From Pinguiococcus pyrenoidosus (lineage: Eukaryota > Sar > Pinguiophyceae > Pinguiochrysidales > Pinguiochrysidaceae): 31,826 nucleotides of DNA. This document shows positions 19,224-29,805 of the stretch, one piece after another (within the stretch, counting starts at the first letter, position 1; every line of letters starts with the position of its first letter). A program made the translations under genes and the position numbers. The notes beneath the pieces are model-generated. The model was not told where the DNA came from, searched no databases, and saw only the letters and a program-made list of their open reading frames with translations. Location of the stretch: positions 15,784 through 47,609 of the forward strand of contig JAAMXY010000310.1 of NCBI GenBank assembly GCA_019677205.1, given 5' to 3'.

Positions 19224-20762
19224 TCAAAGCTCTTGAGCAGCTTGCAGCGCCCTCGTGAGCAGCTGATACGCGGCTGCCAGCAGGGCCAGCACCAGCGCCC
19301 AGACGACGAACTGCTTCCGGAGCAGCTTGCCCTTGTACGCGAGCTGGGGTCGGCGGCGAAGGCTTTGGGCGTCCTCCAGCATGACTACCTCCGCGATGAG
19401 CACGGCATTCAAAGCTGCGCCACGGAGGAGCTGGTCGCCGCAAACAAAGAGGTCGAGTCCGCGCATTCCGAACACCGAGGACTGCCTGACGCGCCCCACT
19501 TCCACGTCGTCCTTGCCCGAGGCATTCAGCGGCATCGGGTACCGGTTCGAGGCCCGGTCGTCCACAACCTCGACTCCTTCTCCCTTGGCCATGGCCTTGC
19601 GCGCTTCCTCGGGCGTGACGTCCATGCCAAAGACAGCAGTGATTGCCTCGGCATGCGCTCGTCGCGTGGGCACCCGCACGGCAGTGCAGGACACCTTGAT
19701 GCTGGGGTCTTCGAAGATCTTCTGCGTCTCGGCCAGCACCTTCCACTCCTCCTTGGTGTATCCGTCCTCGAGGAACTTGTCGATATGCGGCAGCACATTG
19801 AATGGAAGCGGGTGCACGAACTTCTTGTTCGTCACCTCCCTGCCCGCTGCCCACTGCCGCAGCCCTTCCTCCAGCTCGTCAATGCCCGGCTGGCCGGCGC
19901 CACTGGCTGCCTGCAAACGACAGAAAAGAAACCAAAAAAATCAAAAAAAAAACAAAAAACACGCAAACACAAAAACCAAAGCAAAAACAAACAGGACCAA
20001 AAGCAAAGACAAAAACAGAAAAGCAAACGCATACACATCAATCTTCCTGCGCTTTCGGACATCGATGTCTCAGCTGCCGGGGGAAGCTACCTGGTAGGTA
20101 CTGATGATGAGCTTCTCCAACTTGAACTCCCGATGCAGCGGCCACAGCGCCATCGCCGCGACGGCCGTGGTGCAGTTGGGGTTGGCGATGAGCTTGGAGC
20201 TGCCAATGCTATGCTTGTTGATCTCCGGCACCACCAATGGCACTTGCGGGTCGTAGCGGAATGCAGAGGAGTTGTCGATCACAATTGGCCCGCGAGCCGC
20301 CGCGATGGCCTTGGCATGCTCCCGAGAAAAGTCGCCGTCCACCGCCAGAAACACGACGTCAGCCTTCCTCGCCGCCGCCACGCTGCCCCAACAAGGGAGG
20401 AGACAAGTCCCTCAGCCATTCCCTCGCAAGTGCCACTGCATTCCCACGATGTACCTGAACAGCTCGAAGGTCTTCGCGCCGTACTTGGTGTGCACCGTCT
20501 GCCCAGCCGACCTCGGCGAGGTGAACAGCAGCAACTTCCCCACTGGGAAGGACCGCTTGTGCAGGCATTCCACCAGCTCGGCCCCGACGGCTCCAGAGGC
20601 GCCACAGATGGCCACATCGAAAGGACCCGGCATCTTCCCACAACGTATAGTGGTGGCAAAGGAGACAGAGGACGCGCTGTGCAAGGTCTCCACGGCGGAG
20701 ACCTTGCGCGACACGGACGCGACACCGATCCAGAGGGCCGCGATGAATACTAGCGGGCGCAT
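19224..20762 (-). CDS. asd: Aspartate-semialdehyde dehydrogenase with presequence and C-terminal membrane segment
   Basis: ASADH reduces aspartyl phosphate to aspartate semialdehyde with NADPH, the branch to Lys, Thr and Met. Exons are 20762-20455, 20382-20091 and 19910-19224, with introns of 72 and 180 bp. Joining 20091 to 19910 restores the conserved ISTYQ-AASGAG. The 428-aa protein has a hydrophobic start (MRPLVFIAALWIGVASV), then about 25 residues of transit-like sequence. It has the NADP loop GASGAVG (about 54-60), SSAFR (141-145), the catalytic Cys in NPNCTT (Cys173), RVPTRRAHAE (279-288) and GRVRQ (339-343). The usual family end is NAVLIAE (about 368-374). Here 54 more residues follow, with a hydrophobic span at about 401-418 (FVVWALVLALLAAAYQLL) flanked by Arg/Lys. 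Plastid location is inferred. An in-frame ATG at 20807 is a less likely start. Confidence 0.92.
19911..20090 (-). other. ASADH intron 2 with long T-rich tract
   Basis: This is a 180-bp GT-AG intron (GTAGCT...TTTGCAG). About 110 bases before the acceptor are almost only T and G/C-interrupted T runs on the coding strand (A-rich on the plus strand, 19920-20030). That is an unusually long polypyrimidine-like tract. Flanking exons encode contiguous conserved ASADH sequence, so the intron is well supported. Confidence 0.85.
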
Positions 20763-21205
20763 AATTGCGGCCACCGTAACCCTTCTTGTTTTGAGCTCGC
20801 TTCCCATTCGCCCATGCCTCCACGCTCAGCGCTCCGCCCAATCCCCCTTCGTCGATTGCGCCTTGCCAAGCGCATCCGCTGAACAACGCACGTGCTGCAG
20901 TTGAACTTTCACCCCAGCTGTGCTACGCGCCGAGAAGCGGCCGGCCGAAGATGCGGCCGCGTTCGGGAGACTTTCGACTTTGGGCGCCGACAAGTTCAGA
21001 TTCGTGGAGGAGCTGCGCCGCCGCGCGCAGCGTGTCACTCTGGTGCCGTCGCTCTGCTTCGAAGCTTGAACGGTGTCTTCGCGACCTTTGACATGCGCGC
21101 GCGCGCGAACAGGTTTGCGTCATTCAACCGCGGACACTGCGGAACTTTGCGCGCGGACACTTTGGCTGCGGCGAAGCGGCGCGCGTCGGAGGCGCGCGGC
21201 GCGCC
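20763..21205. promoter_or_regulatory. Divergent promoter region, ASADH / DEP-START gene
   Basis: This is 443 bases between divergent starts. It is GC-rich with many GCGC and CGCG steps near 21090-21205, unlike the AT-rich divergent regions elsewhere in the window. No gene is visible. Confidence 0.4.
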
Positions 21206-23557
21206 ATGGCGGTTCTGAACGTCTCGGACGAGCTCGCGCGCACCGCGGTGGGCTTGTTTGACTACTTGAACGCGGGCGCCCCGTCGCATCGTTTCAGGTG
21301 AGCGCGCAGGGTTTGTGTCTACCGAGCCTTCGCGCCACGTTGTCGCGGACGTTTCCTTTGCCTTTGAATAGAAAGTATGCTTTTTCTTCTTGGGGCCTGT
21401 GGAAGATCAGCGTGCGAATCGGACCCCAAAGCAAGATAAAAAAAAATGACAGGACCCGCGCTTCTGTTGACGACAGACCCAAAGAGCCGAAGTTCTCTTC
21501 ACAAGATGCCATCACTGCGCTGCTGGAGACCAGGCTGGTGGGCGACTTGGAGCAAGCTCGCTTCGCGATCGACCGCCTCCTGCAGCTGGGCGTCATCGAG
21601 GAGTCCAAGGGTACCACCAAGCGTCGGAAAGCCGCCGACTCGCAAGGTGCGAACTGCCCAAGCACTTTCTGTTGCGAGCAGACGGCTTCGGACGCCTTGA
21701 TATTCTCATCGCAAGCCGCTGAGGAGCCACAAACAACGTTGCGTGGAGTCTCGCGAACGATGTGGTGAACGCACCAAAATGCTCTCGATGTTCCCGTGTT
21801 GACAACGACGATTCCGCAGGTTTGTCTCACCCGAAGCGGATCGCGCTCATGTACCGCTTCCGGCGGGAGATGGTGACCGCGCTGGAGCGCAGCATGTCGC
21901 CCAGAAAGCACACTAGAAAAGGTAGCCTTATCTCCTTCTTCTTCGCGCTCTTCCTCTTCTTTACTACCACTCGGTACCAGCCCGAAGCGCTTTGCTAACG
22001 CAACGTCGATGTCTCGCAGCGGGGTTCCTGAAGGGCATCAGCCGTCAACCAAGCGTCAACGTCATGAGGATCAAGGACGACGTGAAGGAGTCCACCGCGC
22101 TGGAGAGACCCCAGGAAGCGGAGATATCGCCGCTGGCGCAATTATCTGCGGTGGCCACTCTCATTTTCGTATCCAGCGTGAGCAGCAAGATGTCCCCCGC
22201 CGTGTGGCCGCTCCGGATGGGCACCTGGTCCGTTCGCATCGATGCTCAGCTACTGGTGGAAGCGGCCCTCGTCGTGCTCGCGTCCACGCTGTGGTTTCTC
22301 TGCTTCGTCCACCGGGACATGTTCGAGGTGGTCATCGACGACACCGCCTGTCGCCGCACCGAGGCGCCTCACGACCGGTTCAAAGAGGCGCTTGAAGAGC
22401 GCCTCGCCAGCATCGACATCGATGAACGCCTGCACGGCTCCAGCCTCGACAGCGTTCTGGACGAGATTTACAAGCTCATGAACGTGGACCGCACGCTTGC
22501 AGCCGGTGAGCTCTTGCACGCGCTGGAGCGCAAGCTCTTGTCGCTGCCCTCCGGCGAGCAGGTGGAGGCCTTCCGGGAGCGGATGCAACGGGACCTGGTC
22601 AAGATCTCCAAGATCCACAACAAGTTCGAGTCCGCTTTGCTGGCAGTGACGGAGTTTGCCGACGACGCCGGGATCTGGACCCCGACCGGCCGGGTCGAGA
22701 GCTGCGAGACGTTCCGCAAGACGGATCAGCGCGGGAACCTCTATGTCAAAGTTGACGCTACCCTCCAGGGAGACCCGCTTCACTGCCTGGCACTCTGGCG
22801 TGAAGGGCACTTGTACCACGAGTGGCTCCCCTGGTGCACCTCCTCCCGCTTCGTGGAAGAGATTGGCAGGGCGGAGGGCATCGTCGGCTTCGAGCTGTCC
22901 TTCTGCCGACACGTTCTTGGCGCTGAGGTGTTCGTCCACGGCTTTGGGGTGGAGAATCTCTGCGAGGGCCAGTTCATCATCCTCGGTGAAGGCGTCGAGC
23001 ACTGGCCCCCGGGAAGTCGAGAGCCGATCAAGCGGCTCGACGGAGCGGGGTACGTAACCATCCGGCCCAAGCTTGCGAACGTGAAGATCTGCGTCGAAGT
23101 TTTGAGCACGACTGCAGTGCGGCATTCGATGATCATGAGCATTCGGGGCAACTGGAAGGCCGTCGACCTTCTGCGACAGTCCGTGCTGGCAAAGATCCTC
23201 AGCGGGACCACGGCTGCGCTGCAAGGTCGCATGGATCGAATGCGAGATCGGTCTACGTCGTGCTCGCACCTGGATCTCATCTGCGCGCCGAGATCGATGT
23301 ACACTCGCTGGCTTCAGCCCTTGCTGATCCACAGCATCGAGTCCAGGGCTCCTGAGAACGACGGCCGCAAGGCAGTCAACGAAGGTGCCAGCGACGGTTC
23401 TGCGCCGAGCTCTTCGCTTGTGCAAGGCAATCGGCGCGCGTCGAAGAGGCGGAGTCTCGTCTTGGCGCACCTGTCACCTCTTCGGCTGTCGAGAAAGGAT
23501 GCAGCAGCGGGCAAAGCGAGCCAGAAGGTGCCAGCGAGACGGCACTCGGCCGTGTAG
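21206..23557 (+). CDS. DEP-like, two-TM, START-like domain protein, four exons
   Basis: Exons are 21206-21297, 21477-21646, 21820-21921 and 22020-23557. Phases 2, 1 and 1 agree at every junction and give 633 aa. Residues about 10-105 look like a DEP winged helix: SSQDAITALLETRLVGD, then DRLLQLGVIEE and the closing MYRFRRE. After a basic linker come two hydrophobic spans (about 163-178, LSAVATLIFVSSVSS; about 198-217, LLVEAALVVLASTLWFLCF). A helical region (about 220-340) follows. Then comes a START/SRPBCC-like region (about 345-490) with LYVKVDATLQGDPLHCLAL, EWLPWC and FGVENLCEGQFIILGEG. The tail is Ser/Arg-rich. DEP domains act at membranes and in GPCR/small-GTPase signalling; START-like folds bind lipids. 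A membrane-tethered lipid sensor or carrier is a guess, and both domain calls are by eye. Confidence 0.75.
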
Positions 23558-23763
23558 ACCGTGTGCCGTAGCGCCATGTCCGATCCTGTCGAGTCCCTTC
23601 GCAGCTTGCAGGCCAGAGTGCAGAGCAAGCGGCTTGCACAGCAACTTGCAGTCTGACGCTTTGAGATGATGGAAGAACGAAGCTTGTTCGTTGCTGCCTT
23701 GCTACGCACAAGGCTTCACGGGATTTCTAGAGTGGGTCCTTGCTTACACGTTTCTTCGCCTTC

Positions 23764-25370
23764 CTATTCGACGGTAGCTGCCCCGGATCGCAGACGGATG
23801 GTGGCGGTGGGAGGCGAGCTGACGTAGTCGCGCCAGCACTGCTGCTTTGTACACTGGGTCTGCGATCGCCTCTTCGGGACGCTGATGTGGCCCTCCTCTA
23901 CTGCACGTGCCATTGCTCTTGCGCAATGGGCCTGAAGGTCGTACAAGTACGGCCGCTGCCCAAAATTCAGCCGGAAGGCGTCGTTCGAGTCCACGCCGAC
24001 GGTGGGGAAGAAATCCTCGTCCGCGGCGACGCACTTGGCATACGAGATCATGCTGCCGTTGATGGTGAAGAAGATGCGCGCTCCGTCGTGATCTCCGGGC
24101 GTGTAGTCGATGCCACAGCCTATTGTGTCGCCTGGTCCGTATCCGCGCCCAAGGGCGCACTGCATCACGCCGCGGTCGTGGAAGAAGCCGCCGTCGTCGC
24201 TGTGATAGCCGTAGGAGTTGTTGTCCCACCCCGGCATCCGACCCACCGGCCCCGCATGTGGCCGGAACTGCGTCGTGCTCAGCCCAACCGCTATGCAGGG
24301 CAGCGTTCGCAAGCCGCGGGGCTGAGCGCCACCACGCTGATTCCGTCCTAGTGCCTCGTCGGACTCGAGAAGGGTCACCTCGTAGTAGCTGACGAGCCTG
24401 GGCGTGATCTGGAGCTCGCAGCCGGCCTGGCTCTGCTTCACGACTACCGGAGAGATGAAGGGTTCTGGCGCTCCGCCCCACCGCCTGAGCTGCCGCAGGG
24501 GAAGCATGTGCACCATGCCGGCCATCTCGGCTGCTCGGAACACGAACAGTTCGCTGGGGGGAATCTTTGGCCGGGGCAGCGGAACCGCCGACATCACACA
24601 TCTGTTCGCCACCCCGACCCGCCCCACGAAGCGATACGCGTCGTATGCGAGTCGCTTCACTCCATCTGGCAGGCCCCTATCCGGCATGGCTGGGAACCCG
24701 CGAGCCTGCTGGCACAGCCGCCGAATGTGCAGCCACTGCCGCACCGAGCTCGGCGGGACACTACTGCGGTAGCCACCTTTCTCGACGCATCGTCCCAGCG
24801 GCTCCACATCCACCGTCAATCGTCTAACTGCAAGCTCTGCCCAAACGGAAGGTCTCGAGACGACATCTCTGAGGTCTCGGCACGTGAGCCGCAGCGCGTT
24901 CAGCGACGCCGCATCCAGGAAGACCAGCGTGCACAGCACTAGATCCTCCGGCAGCCGCCGGCTGGTCCGCGGCGCTTCCCCCGTCTGGTTCCCACTCGCC
25001 CTCAGTGCTTCCTGCCTGCTTCTACACGTTGCGAAAGGAAGGTAGAGGCCAGCATTAGACACCACGGTACGTCGACGCCCAACTTCGGCCGCCGCAGCGG
25101 AAGCCGCTGTCCCCACCTTTTCCTCTGGAGCGTTCGGTAGGCTCCGCGCGCCATGGGCGCGCCTGCGAAGCAGAGGCAAGCCAAGCTCAAGAACTTCTGC
25201 GACGCGAGGCGGATGCCCAGGGTGGACGTGAGCACTTGGGCAACGAGGCCGGCGGCTGCATGAACAGTTTCCGCGAGGTCCCGGTCGAACTCGGTCTGCG
25301 CGCCGACATTTTGCGCCGCATCGCACATGGACTGCCAGAACTGCCCCACGAGGTCGATGTTCTCCATCAT
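23764..25370 (-). CDS. F-box and SPRY domain protein
   Basis: This is a likely substrate adaptor of an SCF-type ubiquitin ligase, where the F-box binds SKP1 and SPRY binds target protein. Proposed exons are 25370-25071 (100 codons) and 25011-23764, with a 59-bp phase-0 intron (GTACCG...GGCAG, containing CTAAT), giving 515 aa. Exon 1 encodes a helical start (MMENIDLVGQFWQSMCDAAQ) of unknown role, and a further small intron inside it is possible. The F-box is at about 116-160 (RRLPEDLVLCTLVFLDAASL, then LTCRDLRDVV). SPRY covers about 300-455, with CIAVGLSTTQF, NSYGYHSDDGGFFHD, GDTIGCGIDYTPG and ARIFFTINGSMI, all typical RanBPM-like SPRY motifs. The C-terminal 60 residues are basic and of unclear use. 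It converges on the DEP-START gene. Confidence 0.82.
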
Positions 25371-26311
25371 CCGCGCGCTTTGGCCGCGCTCAGCGCCGGA
25401 GTCCCCACGCGCGACAAGTTTCCCGCCACAATTCCCGGACTAGGACGCCGGGCTTCCGAAGATGCGCGGGGCCCAAGTGGTCCGCTCCGGCGGCTCTGCT
25501 CTCTTGCGTCCTCGCGGCTCGGATTCTGCTCGCGAGGGGCAGGATGAGTCAGGGGGGACCAGTCGAAGGCGCTCCTGGCTTGAAGCTTTCGGCGTCGGGG
25601 AGACAATTAGGCAGACGACACAGCAGCGCATTCGGAGGGTTTTGGGAGTGGAGAACCCCTCCGCGACTGATTTTCTGCTAAATTGACGGAAGTACAGGGC
25701 AGCTTGGGTTTGAAGATGTGCCAATGGGTGAGTGCGAAGATTGTGAAAGAGAGTGATCACTGGTGGAGGCTGAAGGGAAACTTCAAGGAGTACCTGAATC
25801 GGAACGGAGTGGCGATCTACAGTGGAGAAATCCAAACCGATCATGACGCAGACCGTGAAGATCTACCAATGACAAGTCTCCATCTGCAAGCTGTCGTTGA
25901 AGCGGCCTCCTGGCGTGCGTGTGTCTCTGTCCCCGCTCCGTCCACGCCATGTTTTCTTGAGTTCTTGAGTTCTTCTTCTCTTCTTTTGCTTCTTCTTCTT
26001 TTTTTCATTCTTCTCAACATGAATATAGCATGAATATCTGGATACACAAGTACTGGACCCTACCTTGGTCTAGTACAGTACATGAGGTATCGCTCCTGTT
26101 TCTACCGTCTGTTCCCTCAAGATCGAAAGTGGTTTCTTCCTCATCACAAATTTGGAGAACAGAATCATAATTTGTTTCTTTCAATACTACAAAGTAAACA
26201 TTGTATCGAACGTCAGGTTTTCGTCGGTTTCTGGCGTTTGAACCTCTGAAGAGGAAAACCATTCAAGAGACGCCATTGCTTCACCGCCAGTGTTGTGGCG
26301 ATCCCCGCATC
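25371..26311. promoter_or_regulatory. Divergent spacer, F-box-SPRY / CFAP161 gene
   Basis: This is 941 bases between divergent starts. It contains a weak plus-strand open frame (25716-26033, listed separately), a CTT-rich pyrimidine tract (about 25960-26015), and then an AT-richer segment up to 26215 that may hold the CFAP161 promoter. No convincing motif array is seen. Confidence 0.4.
25716..26033 (+). CDS. Weak candidate small ORF (105 aa)
   Basis: This is an ATG-initiated frame in the spacer. Its first 65 residues (for example SDHWWRLKGNFKEYLNRNGV) have balanced, protein-like composition. The rest is translated from a CTT-rich tract into Leu/Ser/Phe repeats, which looks like non-coding sequence. 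I recognise no family. It could be an exon, a chance frame or a young gene. Confidence 0.15.
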   Translation: MCQWVSAKIVKESDHWWRLKGNFKEYLNRNGVAIYSGEIQTDHDADREDLPMTSLHLQAVVEAASWRACVSVPAPSTPCFLEFLSSSSLLLLLLLFFILLNMNIA

Positions 26312-28327
26312 ATGCAGTTCACCCCACAGCAGCTTCAGGGTGGTGTGCGCTACAGCAACAAGACGCTTCTCGGGAACTGGTTCGAAGAGAAAAGCGCGGA
26401 AGATTCGATCTTCGCAGAGCTCCGAGGCAAAAGAGAACAGCCCGGAAGGTACTTTAGACTGGCGTCGTTGGGAACTGCTCTGTTCGATCCTCCTCCCAAT
26501 CCCTGTGCAAGCGCATTGCGATACCGGACAAGTTTCCCCCTCTCCGTGCTTGTCATGTGACTTGCATTCGCGTTGAGCGAGAAGAAACCACTGCGCGGCC
26601 TTTCTCATGTGGAGACCAATGCAATGATCTGACTTTCCTGGCATCTCTCTTTGCTGCGTCGTAGCGCGCGGAGTCACCGCGCGAAGCTGGAAAAGTGCAA
26701 GCAGCGCGTACCGCATTCCTACTCGGAAGATGGGTGAGGGAACCGCGGCGTGCAGCCCCAAGACCACCTTTCTGCAGCGTCCTGAGGAATCGTGCGCCTT
26801 CTCTTCCCCAAAACCCCAAATTCCAGGAAACTTCGATTCGGAGACAGCGTCCTCGTGCATCACCAACAGACGGGCGGCTCGCTGGCCTGCGACGTCTTTG
26901 AGCCGCTGGCGGTGGGCGCCTCGGAGTGCCTGGTGTCCGTCAGCCACGAGACGCGGCCGACGGCTCGCAACACCTTCATCATCGAGCCGGTGACCGAGAG
27001 GTGCCTGAAAGAGCCGCACGAGGAACCGAGCGAAGATGGGATATTGCGCTACGGCGAGCCATTCTATCTGCGCGTCAACGACTCCCTCCTCGTCGACGAG
27101 AAGCTGGATCTCGTGCGGCCCGCGATGTACCTCACGTCGGAAGCCAAGTCGGCCACGCGCTCCAGCCGGGTCAGCAACAGCCAGGCCGTGTTCGTCACGA
27201 GGGGCCGGACTGCCGCGGCGGTGTGGAAATGCTTCAAGCCAGCTGGCGACAAGCGGGGTGGCGTGCTGCGCTTCTTGTCCCGGGAAGAGCCTGTCCAGGC
27301 GAACGCGGAAGTCGTCATCGTCCACCGCCAGACGAACGTGAATCTTTCGTCCGACGCGAAGGTGTCGGATGGAACCGACTTTGGAACGGAGTGGGAAGCC
27401 TGCTGCTACAACGCGACCGGCATCGGCAAGCGTGAGTGCCTCGGCGGCGAGTTCAACGGCTACACCACGGCCGACACCATCGCCCTGTGCGAGCTGGAGC
27501 AAAACAAGTTCGTGTTCGTCACGGCGCAGAGCCCCGAGGATGCGGTCGAGTTCCGCTCGCTGCCGCCACCCCTCACCCCAGAGGGTCTGGTGCAAAGGGT
27601 GCTTGACGTGATCAAGCGCCGAGGGAGCCAGAGCGTGAGGTCTCTGAACAGGAGCTTCAAGATCATGAGCCGGGGGCATTCCCGCATGCACCGGGAGGAC
27701 CTGAAGGACGGGCTGCAGCGGTACGACGTGCACGTGTCTAGCGAAGACTTCGCGATTCTGCTCAATTACTTCGACGCGGACGGCGATGGCACCGTGAGCG
27801 TGTCGGAGTTCATGCTGGCCCTCCGCGGAGAGATCAACGAGCGCCGGCTGGATCTCATCCATCAAGCCTACGGAGTTTTGGACAAGTCCGGCGACGGCAT
27901 GGTCACCGCGAAGGACGTGGAAGCGGCCTACGACACGAGCAGCCACCCAAAGGTCATGAGCGGAGAGTGGACCCATGCGGAGTGCGTCAAAGAGTTCATG
28001 AAGCTCTGGGACACGCAGGAGGCCGACGGGATCATCACGTTGTCCGAGTGGGAGGAGTACTACAGAGACATCTCCGCCGGCATCGACAACGACGACGAGT
28101 TCGAGCTCCTGATACGCAATGCATGGCACATCAGCGGGGGAAAGGGCGCGGCAGAGAACTCGGCGAACACACGCGTCCTCGTCGTCCACAGCGACGGCAG
28201 CCAGGAGGTGGTGGAGATCAAGGACGACCTCGGCCTGGATCTCCAGGACTTCGCCATGATGAAAGAGCGATTAGTTCGTCAAGGCGTAGCGGACATCGCT
28301 GACATCAAGCTGAGTGGCGAGGTGTAA
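26312..28327 (+). CDS. CFAP161: CFAP161 domain fused to calcyphosin-type EF-hand domain
   Basis: Exons are 26312-26448, 26665-26733 and 26827-28327 (introns 216 and 93 bp, both phase 2), giving 568 aa. Residues 1 to about 290 match CFAP161, a protein inside ciliary doublet microtubules. Supporting segments are GVRYSNKTLLGNW at the start, YSEDGKLRFGDSVLV across the second junction, NTFIIEP, LRYGEPFYLRV and EVVIVHRQTNVNLSSD. Residues about 324-500 match calcyphosin (CAPS/CAPSL): SVRSLNRSFKIMSR, then a canonical EF loop DADGDGTVSVSE (about 385), a second DKSGDGMVTAKD (about 421), HPKVMSGEW, and a degenerate third loop DTQEADGIITLSE. A 60-residue tail ends the protein. A calcium-responsive axonemal protein is the simplest inference. 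The join is inside one uninterrupted exon, so it is not a splicing artefact. Confidence 0.88.
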
Positions 28328-28514
28328 TCGCCCGAGGCGGCAGCCGCGAATCTCACAGTATAGAGCTAGACAAGAGATCCGACCCACGACGGAGAAGTGT
28401 TCGCTGCGCAGAGCAGAGGAAAAGAGTTAGTCCCTGGTGTCCGCAGTCGGAGATGGTGTCTTCCGGAACAAAGCAAAAACGAATCCTTGGTGCGTTGCTG
28501 GCCGCTTCGGCGGA

Positions 28515-29805
28515 CTAGCCGGTGACGCTGAAGATCATATCCGTGCATCCCGCCACCGTCTGCTTGGACCGTACCCAAGCCTGCGAGGATCCCTGGTAGG
28601 CTTCGCCACCCAGATCTAGAGGGCGTATCAAGGCACCGTCCGCGTGACAAATCGTGAAGAGCATGAGCGTCTCGTGCGCCGTTATCACCCCGCGGTTGAA
28701 TTCCGCCTCCGGCTCGCCGCCCCGTTTTGATTCCATCTCGACGCTCGGAAGTCTAACGCACGGCTCTGGTGCAAGCGGGATATCTTCATACACAAAATCT
28801 CTCAACGCGTTGCCAGTATCTACATCATTATCAGCTTGCCCCGGGAGCTTCTCTTCTCGCAAGGACTCCTCCGCGGCCCCGTCGCTGCCCGTCTCCGAGA
28901 ACGGCGGCGTCCTCGGCGTGACGTACGTGCTCTCACAGCTCTCGGTGTCGCTGCCCACATCTCGGCAGTGCCGACCACCCCCGAGATCGGCCCCGTTCCA
29001 GAGCGTCTCCTGTACGTCCTTGCTTTCGGCGTTGTACCAAAGCAGCGGGCACGTGGACATGTGCAGCCCCTGCTGCTGCAAGCTGTGCATGAAGAGGAGG
29101 AAGCCCGGCCGGCCTGCAGGGCTCACGCCGATGAAGAGACCGCCCTTCCGCAGGTGAAGCTTGATGGCGCGGGCAAGCACCCGTCCGTAGCGCGGGTTGT
29201 ACACCAGATCCGCCCCCAGGATGACGTCGAACTTCTTGCTTTCCCCGCTCTGTTTGTGCAGCTCGCCGGCCCAGTCGAACATCTCCACCCGGGCTTGCAA
29301 GGCATTGATCCTTGCGTTCTCGCTCAGATTCACTAGCACCGCACTGCAGTTGTCCGTCAGCGTCACATCCGCACCGACCGCGGCAGCCGCCAGGCCCCCT
29401 AAGCCGCAGCCGGAGCCCAGTTCCAGCACGCTTCGGCCTCGGACGAGCTCTGGGTTGAGCAGCAGCAGCTGCGCGACCGCCACGCTGCTTTCCCAGATTA
29501 CACTGCCGTGGCCTCCCACAAACTGCGTGAGTTCTCGAAGAGTCAGGGGCCTCCGGCGCTCTCCCTCGGGCGCTCTCTCCCGAAAGGTGAACACTCGCTG
29601 TCGGAACGGAATGGACTCCTCGGACGCCGCCGGCATCTCCCCCAGATCCTGCGTCCAGAAAGCTATCAATCTTCTCGATATCCAAGAGTGCTCGGCTTCA
29701 CTTTCCACAGCCTTGAGGAGGAGACATCGCGGCACGTACCCGAAGTCGCGGAACCAAACCGGCGTCAAAGTCGATCCATGGTGGCGCTGGGTCCTCTTCC
29801 GCCAT
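28515..29805 (-). CDS. Family-16 (METTL21-like) protein methyltransferase
   Basis: This is a class I S-adenosylmethionine methyltransferase of the group that methylates lysines on chaperones and elongation factors; the target here is unknown. Exons are 29805-29740 (MAEEDPAPPWIDFDAGL...) and 29648-28515 with a 91-bp phase-0 intron (GTACGT...GACGCAG), giving 399 aa. Without the spliced exon 1 the frame has no good ATG before residue 27. Motif I is SVLELGSGCGLGGLAAAA (about 95-112). It is preceded by the family start GSVIWESSVAVAQLL. The post-motif-II signature is DVILGADLVYNP (about 163-174). A polar, acidic insertion of about 75 residues (about 239-312) precedes the final strands (HETLMLFTICHADG). 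It converges on CFAP161 and is divergent from RPT3. Confidence 0.85.

Noticed and set aside
19920-20030. A-rich stretch as a retrotransposon poly(A) tail
   Set aside because: It lies inside a well-supported ASADH intron, near the acceptor, and reads as an extended polypyrimidine tract on the coding strand. No target-site duplication or element body is visible.
26045-26085. Short inverted repeat GTACTG/CAGTAC as an operator or terminator
   Set aside because: The arms are only six bases with a long spacer; expected by chance in this much sequence.
26213-28189. Open frame of 658 codons antisense to the CFAP161-calcyphosin gene
   Set aside because: Same codon-bias effect. Its translation is low-complexity and runs across proposed introns and promoter sequence.
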